From: Planctomycetota bacterium
Lineage (GTDB): Bacteria; Planctomycetota; Phycisphaerae; UBA1845; CAIVHJ01
DNA: 10,196 nucleotides
Assembly (NCBI GenBank): GCA_022573485.1
Contig: JACZTW010000123.1
Span: forward strand, 1 to 10,196
Direction of reading: 5' to 3'
Position numbers and translations under genes: made by a program. This document shows, piece after piece, positions 5,948 through 10,196 of this stretch. Every line of letters starts with the position of its first letter. Position 1 is the first letter of the stretch. The notes under the pieces were generated by a model that was not told the DNA's origin, did not search any database, and worked only from the letters and a program-made list of their open reading frames with translations.

Positions 5948-5977
5948 TTGACAACAGCCGCACGCGTCAATTATCAT
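5948..5977 (+). promoter_or_regulatory. Strong sigma70-type promoter for tRNA-Thr
   Basis: A perfect TTGACA (5948-5953), 18 bases, TATCAT (5972-5977, five of six). The predicted start near 5984 is only about five bases before the mature tRNA end, so the precursor would have almost no leader. Confidence 0.7.
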
Positions 5978-5988
5978 CATCGCCAATT

Positions 5989-6060
5989 GCCGACCTAGCT
6001 CAACGGTAGAGCGCAGCTTTCGTAAAGCTGAGGTTGTGGGTTCGAATCCCATGGTCGGCT
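5989..6060 (+). tRNA. tRNA-Thr(CGU)
   Basis: The acceptor stem GCCGACC pairs with GGTCGGC (6053-6059). The D stem is GCTC/GAGC. The anticodon stem CAGCT/AGCTG encloses the loop TTCGTAA, giving anticodon CGT, which reads the threonine codon ACG. The T stem GTGGG/CCCAT closes the loop TTCGAAT. Length is 72 bases. The discriminator is T6060 rather than the A found in E. coli tRNA-Thr. CCA is not encoded; a short TTTT run (6060-6063) follows. Confidence 0.95.
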
Positions 6061-6198
6061 TTTCCGTTGTGTTGCGTAAAAATCGGCATGTTGTAGTAAG
6101 CGAGATGGACCACTGGGCGGTTTTTCCCTCTGCGCTGGTCGTTTCCCATTCTCGATCGCGAGTCCGCTCCCACTGACGAATCCCGAGGTGATTGCTTT

Positions 6199-7071
6199 AT
6201 GGCCCAGTTGATTGACGGCAAGGCGATTGCGGCCGAGATTCGCGCGCATGTCAAAGGCGGCGTCGCGGATCTTCAGGCTCAAGGCCAGACCGTCAAGCTG
6301 GTTTCCGTCCTCGTCGGCAAGCCGGAAGCAGCCGAAATCTACTCGCAGTCGCAGGCACGATGCTGCGCGGAAGTGGGCATCCAGTTCGAACTGCAATCAC
6401 TGCCGGAAACCGAAACACTTTCGGAGATCAAGTCCGCGATCGAGAAGTTGAACCGGGATCCGACGGTCAACGGCATCATGCTCAACCTGCCGCTGCCGCC
6501 GGGATTGAACGAATCCGAGGTGCAGTATTACATCGACCCATACAAGGACGTGGAAGGCGTCAACCCGGCGAACATCGGCTTCGTCTTCTACGGCCGACCG
6601 ATCATCGCACCCTGCACGGCGCTTTCGGTGTTGGAAATACTCAAGCATCTGGGCCAGACGTTCGAGGGCCGGGACGTGGTGATCGTTGGCCAAGGCGCAA
6701 TCGTCGGAAGGCCGATCACGCTATTCCTGTTGCAGGAAATGGCCACCGTGACCGCGTGCCACGAGGCCACCCGCGATCTCAGGCGGCACACGGCGCAGGC
6801 AGACGTTTTGATCGTGGCTGTGGGCAAGCCGGGGCTGATCACCGGAGACATGGTCAAGAAAGGGGCGGTGGTCATCGATATCGGCATCAATCGCATCAAG
6901 GAGCCGGGCGGAGAGACCCGAATCGTGGGTGATGTTGATTTTGACTCAGTGAATCCGGTAGCGTCGGTCCTGACGCCTGTGCCCGGCGGCGTGGGCCCGG
7001 TCACGGTGTCCATTCTGCTGCGGAACACGGTGCAGGCAGCCCGGGAGCAACTGGCCCGCAGGAATCGGTAG
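6199..7071 (+). CDS. folD: FolD family protein (methylene-H4folate dehydrogenase, cyclohydrolase residues altered)
   Basis: FolD is a cytoplasmic enzyme that oxidises 5,10-methylene-H4folate with NAD(P)+ and then hydrolyses the methenyl form to 10-formyl-H4folate. This protein is 290 residues, the usual length, and keeps the family frame: MAQLIDGKAIA, VGKPEAAEIY, GIMLNLPLPPG, KDVEGVNPANIG, APCT, the nucleotide-binding VGQGAIVGRP (163-172), LIVAVGKPGLI, VVIDIGIN, and PVPGGVGPVTV (260-270). Against E. coli FolD, aligned without gaps around each site, the catalytic Lys54 is Gln52, Gln98 is Asn96 and Asp121 is Glu119, while the tyrosine (Tyr48) stays. The NADP loop also lacks the usual Ser. Dehydrogenase activity may persist, but cyclohydrolase activity is doubtful. 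The start is firm: GAGGTG (6185-6190) lies 8 bases before the ATG. It follows tRNA-Thr on the same strand by 138 bases with no clear promoter of its own. Confidence 0.93.
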   Translation: MAQLIDGKAIAAEIRAHVKGGVADLQAQGQTVKLVSVLVGKPEAAEIYSQSQARCCAEVGIQFELQSLPETETLSEIKSAIEKLNRDPTVNGIMLNLPLPPGLNESEVQYYIDPYKDVEGVNPANIGFVFYGRPIIAPCTALSVLEILKHLGQTFEGRDVVIVGQGAIVGRPITLFLLQEMATVTACHEATRDLRRHTAQADVLIVAVGKPGLITGDMVKKGAVVIDIGINRIKEPGGETRIVGDVDFDSVNPVASVLTPVPGGVGPVTVSILLRNTVQAAREQLARRNR

Positions 7072-7092
7072 CATCGACCGGGGCCCACCGGA

Positions 7093-7098
7093 TATAAT
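7093..7098 (+). promoter_or_regulatory. TATAAT box upstream of the MORN lipoprotein gene
   Basis: A perfect TATAAT lies 22 bases after the folD stop and 74 bases before the next ATG. The -35 position (AGCATC at 17 bases) is poor, so this is a tentative promoter. Confidence 0.33.
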
Positions 7099-7172
7099 CT
7101 ATCGGTACCCACGCTCAGAATGGCGTTTCGAGCAACGGGCCGAGCTACCTTAACATAGAGGATCACAGAACT

Positions 7173-8012
7173 ATGAGATATCAGCAAACGCTCCGGCTAT
7201 TGGGCAGCATTGCGTGCTGCGCTGTTCTCGGCTGCCAACCGAGCCAACCGGTTTCTTCCACGACGGACAATTCTGACCGTGAGGCAACCCGATCAACGGA
7301 TTCTGATGAGGCTGGCACCCCAGCGCCAGTGGGCGATCGCGGCAGCGCGCAGGCCGCTGACGCCGGGGGGCAAGGCGAGCGCCCGTCGGCACCGGCCACC
7401 ATTTCAACAGTGTCAGATCAGAAGCGGAGCAACAAGCCGAGTCAACTGACGAACACCGCCGGAACCGGCAAAAGAGGCCCGGCCGCTGATGTTCCTCCGT
7501 CTATAGAGACCGAACTCCCATCCGAGTCGATGCCGGCAACCGCTGCCGATTCAGAGGGGCAGACAGAAGTGCGCGAGACGTTTTACGGGGACGGCTCGAC
7601 GAGGAGGCAATGGATCGTCAAGATCCTGCCTGACGGTACGGAAGTGGAGCACGGCGAGGCGCTTCTGTGGCATCAGAACGGTCAAGTGTGGCTGCAGGGG
7701 GAGTATGTCGATGGCGTGCGCCAGGGACTGTGGCTTTCCTGGCATCCGAACGGCAACAAGAGAGGAGAAGGGCGCCTCCAGCTGAACAGGCGCATTGGGA
7801 CATGGACCAGATGGGACGAGACAGGCCAGAAGCGTTCGGAGGCGGCATACGAACTGGGACTCGCACATGGAACATCGACTGTTTGGGACGAAGACGGCAA
7901 CGTCATCGAAACGGGCGAGTATGTGCGCAGGAAAAAGCACGGCACCTGGATCACGTACGTCGACGGCGAGAAAACAGAAACGGAGTGGGTCAACGGCGTA
8001 CAAGTCGAATAG
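7173..8012 (+). CDS. Lipoprotein with C-terminal MORN_2-type repeats
   Basis: The product is 279 residues. The N-terminus has a lipoprotein signal ending in AVLGC, with Cys21 as the predicted lipidated residue, so it is exported and membrane-anchored. Residues 22-133 are low in complexity (Ser, Thr, Ala, Asp, Gly, Pro) and probably a disordered spacer. Residues from about 155 to 275 hold about five repeats of some 23 residues with the MORN_2 pattern (GxxxxWHxNGxxxxxGxYxxGxxxG), for example LLWHQNGQVWLQGEYVDGVRQG (164-185) followed by LWLSWHPNGNKRGEG (186-200), then more worn copies. Proteins of this sort are often named YwqK-family antitoxins, but no toxin gene adjoins it, so I would not read it as one; a surface or binding role is inference. 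AGAGGA (7157-7162) is a good ribosome site 10 bases before the ATG. It converges on the TPR gene. Confidence 0.88.
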   Translation: MRYQQTLRLLGSIACCAVLGCQPSQPVSSTTDNSDREATRSTDSDEAGTPAPVGDRGSAQAADAGGQGERPSAPATISTVSDQKRSNKPSQLTNTAGTGKRGPAADVPPSIETELPSESMPATAADSEGQTEVRETFYGDGSTRRQWIVKILPDGTEVEHGEALLWHQNGQVWLQGEYVDGVRQGLWLSWHPNGNKRGEGRLQLNRRIGTWTRWDETGQKRSEAAYELGLAHGTSTVWDEDGNVIETGEYVRRKKHGTWITYVDGEKTETEWVNGVQVE

Positions 8013-8108
8013 GCACGGCGGATTCCCAGCCGATTCTGACTGGATTCTTGGCGGGGAATGATTGCGAGCCAGCTATTGACTTCGGTATAGACAATGCGAG
8101 CCGAGGCG

Positions 8109-8146
8109 TCTGCCAAACGACGAAGTCAGTTCGGAGGATCCAGCCG
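8109..8146 (+). repeat. 38-bp repeat, copy 2, between convergent genes
   Basis: This is the second copy of the element at 3196-3233, in the same orientation, 31 of 38 positions identical without gaps. It keeps AAACGACGAAGTCA, TTCG and the CCAGCCG end, and differs mainly in the five bases before that end. It lies 97 bases after the MORN lipoprotein gene. The remainder of the 220-base gap (8013-8232) shows no gene. Confidence 0.7.
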
Positions 8147-8165
8147 TGGACTTGCCGTCTGGCAG
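8110..8165. terminator. Long hairpin spanning repeat copy 2, possible bidirectional terminator
   Basis: CTGCCA (8110-8115) pairs with TGGCAG (8160-8165). Further in, GACG then AAGTC pair with GACTT and CGTC across a GC bulge, about 15 pairs in all. It stands between the convergent MORN lipoprotein and TPR genes. There is no T-run on either side, so termination is inferred from position only. Confidence 0.4.
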
Positions 8166-8232
8166 CCGTTCCGAAGTCGTGACGATCTTCTTCAAAGTAT
8201 CATTTGCAATGCGGGAATCAATAAGCTGCTTA

Positions 8233-9525
8233 TCAGGGTTCGGGGTTTGTTTCCAGGTCGCGGTCCTTCAAATATCCGAGCAGGCGTTTGCGGTCGGGGT
8301 GATGCGGGTGTAGTTGCAGTACAACCTGCCATTGGTCCAGAGCCTCAGCGCGCCGTTCGGCTTCGAACAGTGCATTACCGAGTTTGTAGCGCAGCTCAAC
8401 TGAGCGCGGAGCAACTTCAATCGCACGCTGAAGATGGTGTATGAACCTATCGAGATCGCCCCGAATGCAATACTGATCCGCCATCAAAGTGTGCATTTCG
8501 AGCAGTTTGGACTCATACGATTTCGGATTTAGCTGGCCGGCGGTTTCCACGTGCTGTTGGAAGCCCTCCAAGTCGCCAAGCCAGTACAATGTCACGCCGT
8601 AGCGATAGTGGTAGCCGGCCAATCGACCTGCGGGAAGCGTCGCTTCGATAATCTCATAGGCATCCCGAGCCCGCTCATACTCGTTCGCGTTAAACCAAAT
8701 GTCTGCATTGAGCAAGTGGACGTCCGCTTCATCCACGCCCAGCTCAATGGCCTTCTGAAGATGATAAATCGCCGAATCACTCGGGCACACGCGAAAGCGA
8801 TTGGGCTGGTCATCGACGGCTTCCAGCACATACCAGTCCTCGTGCGTATTGCCGAGGATGGCCTGCGAGATGGGCAGAACTTGAACCCTGCCCAGGGGTC
8901 TGCCGGCTTGGTGGTAGGCGCTGGCGAGCAAATAGTGTACCTGCGGATCGTCGCCGGCCAGGGCGAGGGCAGATTTCAATGCCCGCACAGCCAGGGCGGG
9001 CAGTTCGCGCCGCAGGTGCAACCGGCCCAAGGCGACGAGATCCTCCAGAGCGTCGGGCTTCAGACGCACCGCTTTCTCATAAAACCATGCCGCCTCCACG
9101 AGTTGCCCCGAGCGGAGGTACGCTTCGGCAAGCAAGTGACTGTTCGCATACGATTCTGAGAAGGAGGCCGACGCGGCGAGCGTCCGGATCACGGCCTCCC
9201 AATCCTTCCGCTCCAACAGAACTTCGGCCTTGAGAATCACAGCAGCCTCATTCGCCGGATCCAGCGCCAACAACTCATCGACCGTCTGGAGTGCAGCGCC
9301 CGATTCACCCGCGTGTCGCTGTGCGTCGGCAAGTTCGAAAAGGTAAGTCTTGTTCTTGGGATCATCATCGACCCGCCGGCGCAGGAGCTTCATGGCCTCT
9401 GAATCGTCTTCGCGCGCAATCGCCTGCACGGCGGAGGAGTGGATTTCGGTCGTCGAATCCTGTGCGCCTACAAGCGGGCAGAGCACACCGAGCATTGAAA
9501 TGAGTGTGAAAGAGCCGGCAGCCAT
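8233..9525 (-). CDS. Secreted tetratricopeptide (TPR) repeat protein
   Basis: The product is 430 residues. I chose the ATG at 9525 because it gives a Sec signal peptide (MAAGSFTLISMLGVLCPLVGAQ, likely cut after VGA at residue 21) and lies 11 bases after the stop of the upstream gene; the open frame to 9672 would run back into that gene. The mature part is alpha-helical TPR: repeats at about 31-56, 58-91, 93-122, 126-158, 160-190, 250-285, 303-334, 340-372 and 375-407, with typical small-residue and Tyr/Leu positions (for example YLFELADAQRHAGESGAALQ). Residues 207-248 break the pattern with a stretch rich in strand-forming residues (VQVLPISQAILG, WYVLEAVDD). TPR proteins serve as protein-binding scaffolds; the partner is unknown. 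A role tied to threonine aldolase is unlikely; the two are probably just co-transcribed. Confidence 0.88.
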   Translation of the reverse strand: MAAGSFTLISMLGVLCPLVGAQDSTTEIHSSAVQAIAREDDSEAMKLLRRRVDDDPKNKTYLFELADAQRHAGESGAALQTVDELLALDPANEAAVILKAEVLLERKDWEAVIRTLAASASFSESYANSHLLAEAYLRSGQLVEAAWFYEKAVRLKPDALEDLVALGRLHLRRELPALAVRALKSALALAGDDPQVHYLLASAYHQAGRPLGRVQVLPISQAILGNTHEDWYVLEAVDDQPNRFRVCPSDSAIYHLQKAIELGVDEADVHLLNADIWFNANEYERARDAYEIIEATLPAGRLAGYHYRYGVTLYWLGDLEGFQQHVETAGQLNPKSYESKLLEMHTLMADQYCIRGDLDRFIHHLQRAIEVAPRSVELRYKLGNALFEAERRAEALDQWQVVLQLHPHHPDRKRLLGYLKDRDLETNPEP

Positions 9526-9536
9526 GCGAATCGGGC

Positions 9537-10196
9537 TTACTTGAGAACTTCGCGGATCAACGGAATGGCCTGTCCGATCTGGTCGGCGGAGACATCGAGG
9601 TGCGTGACAGCACGCAAACGCGTCGAAGATTCGGGCAGCAACAGCACGCCGGATTCCCGCAGCCGTTTGCACAATTGCCCCGCTGTGCCGAGGCGCGGAT
9701 CAACCTCAAAGAACAGGATGTTGGTCTCAACTTCGTCCGGATCGATGGTCACGGAGGGTAATTCCGCCAGCGCCACTGCGAGTGTCTTGGCGTTGGCGTG
9801 ATCGTCCGCCAGCCGATCGATGTGATGGTCCAGGGCATAACTGGCTGCCGCAGCGAGCAACCCAGCCTGGCGCATGCCGCCGCCGAACATCTTTCGGAAG
9901 CGGTGGGCGGCCTGCATCAAATCCTTCGAGCCGGCCAGAATCGATCCGACCGGGGCTCCCAGGCCTTTCGAAAAGCACATGCTGACCGTATCGAAATGGC
10001 GTGCATACTCGGCGAGCGTAACGCCGCTCGCCACGGAGGCATTGAACAGTCGCGCACCATCCAAATGCATGGCCAATCCAGCCTTGCGAGCGACTGCGGC
10101 GACATCGGCGATCATTTCAATCGGCCAGACCGAGCCGCCACCGCGATTGTGCGTATTCTCGATGATCACCAAGCGAGAAGGCGCAAAATGATCATT
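9537..10196 (-). CDS. ltaE: Low-specificity L-threonine aldolase, 5' end outside window
   Basis: This PLP enzyme of fold type I splits L-threonine or allo-threonine into glycine and acetaldehyde. The window holds 219 residues of the C-terminal part; the frame is open to the edge, so the start lies beyond 10196. Clear family marks are IENTHNRGGGSVWP (residues 11-24 of the fragment), HLDGARLFNA (44-53, with the Asp that contacts the PLP ring nitrogen), VSMCFSKGLGAPVGS (71-85, with Lys77 as the Schiff-base lysine) and RKMFGGGMRQAG (101-112). The C-terminal small domain ends with the pattern RLRAVTHLDVSADQIGQA. Residues expected for activity in this part are all present. The TPR gene follows 11 bases downstream on the same strand, so the two probably share a transcript. 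Confidence 0.93.
   Translation of the reverse strand, partial: NDHFAPSRLVIIENTHNRGGGSVWPIEMIADVAAVARKAGLAMHLDGARLFNASVASGVTLAEYARHFDTVSMCFSKGLGAPVGSILAGSKDLMQAAHRFRKMFGGGMRQAGLLAAAASYALDHHIDRLADDHANAKTLAVALAELPSVTIDPDEVETNILFFEVDPRLGTAGQLCKRLRESGVLLLPESSTRLRAVTHLDVSADQIGQAIPLIREVLK

Noticed and set aside
5698..6009. Open frames of 90 (minus) and 72 (plus) codons around the inverted repeat
   Set aside because: Both translate the repeat arms (SLPDGRGSE, PLPHGRGSD), and the plus one runs into tRNA-Thr; they are products of the repeat, not genes.
7173..8012. Toxin-antitoxin system suggested by the YwqK-type MORN repeats
   Set aside because: No small partner ORF with toxin traits lies next to it, and a lipoprotein signal does not suit an antitoxin.
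8221..8235. Short hairpin ATAAG-CTG-CTTAT at the TPR gene stop
   Set aside because: A five-bp AT-rich stem without a T-run is too weak to call a terminator.

Overview
The window looks like an ordinary, housekeeping-rich piece of a moderately GC-rich bacterial chromosome, most likely from a planctomycete or close relative. This is inferred from four things: lipoproteins and membrane proteins of planctomycete style; a small 83-residue orphan of a type I associate with planctomycetes; dispersed palindromic intergenic repeats whose chance translations (such as LPHGRGSD and SLALGAL) I recall from planctomycete genomes; and two tRNA genes without an encoded CCA. None of this was checked against a database.

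Left part (1-3190): two overlapping minus-strand genes, a predicted lipoprotein followed by a membrane protein cut by the window edge, begin with nearly the same N-terminal leader. A repeat-rich divergent spacer (1147-1405) separates them from plus-strand argS (arginyl-tRNA synthetase). Middle part (3191-7071): a divergent QueC-family PP-loop enzyme on the minus strand converges on argS. Next come tRNA-Val(UAC), a class-V aminotransferase without the SufS-type cysteine, a small orphan protein with its own predicted promoter, a 115-bp inverted repeat, tRNA-Thr(CGU) behind a good sigma70-type promoter, and a folD-family gene. Right part (7072-10196): a lipoprotein with C-terminal MORN_2-type repeats converges on a minus-strand pair, a threonine aldolase (cut by the window edge) followed 11 bases later by a secreted TPR protein.

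The genes do not form one pathway. argS, both tRNAs and the QueC-like protein touch translation or tRNA biology, and FolD and threonine aldolase both touch one-carbon/glycine metabolism, but they are separate transcription units. I see no mobile element, CRISPR array, toxin-antitoxin pair or convincing new multi-gene system. The points most worth checking are: a FolD with Lys, Gln and Asp active-site positions replaced by Gln, Asn and Glu; a QueC with SGGMNS in place of SGGxDS and other altered signatures; a 38-bp repeat present once in each of the two convergent intergenic gaps; and the 115-bp inverted repeat.
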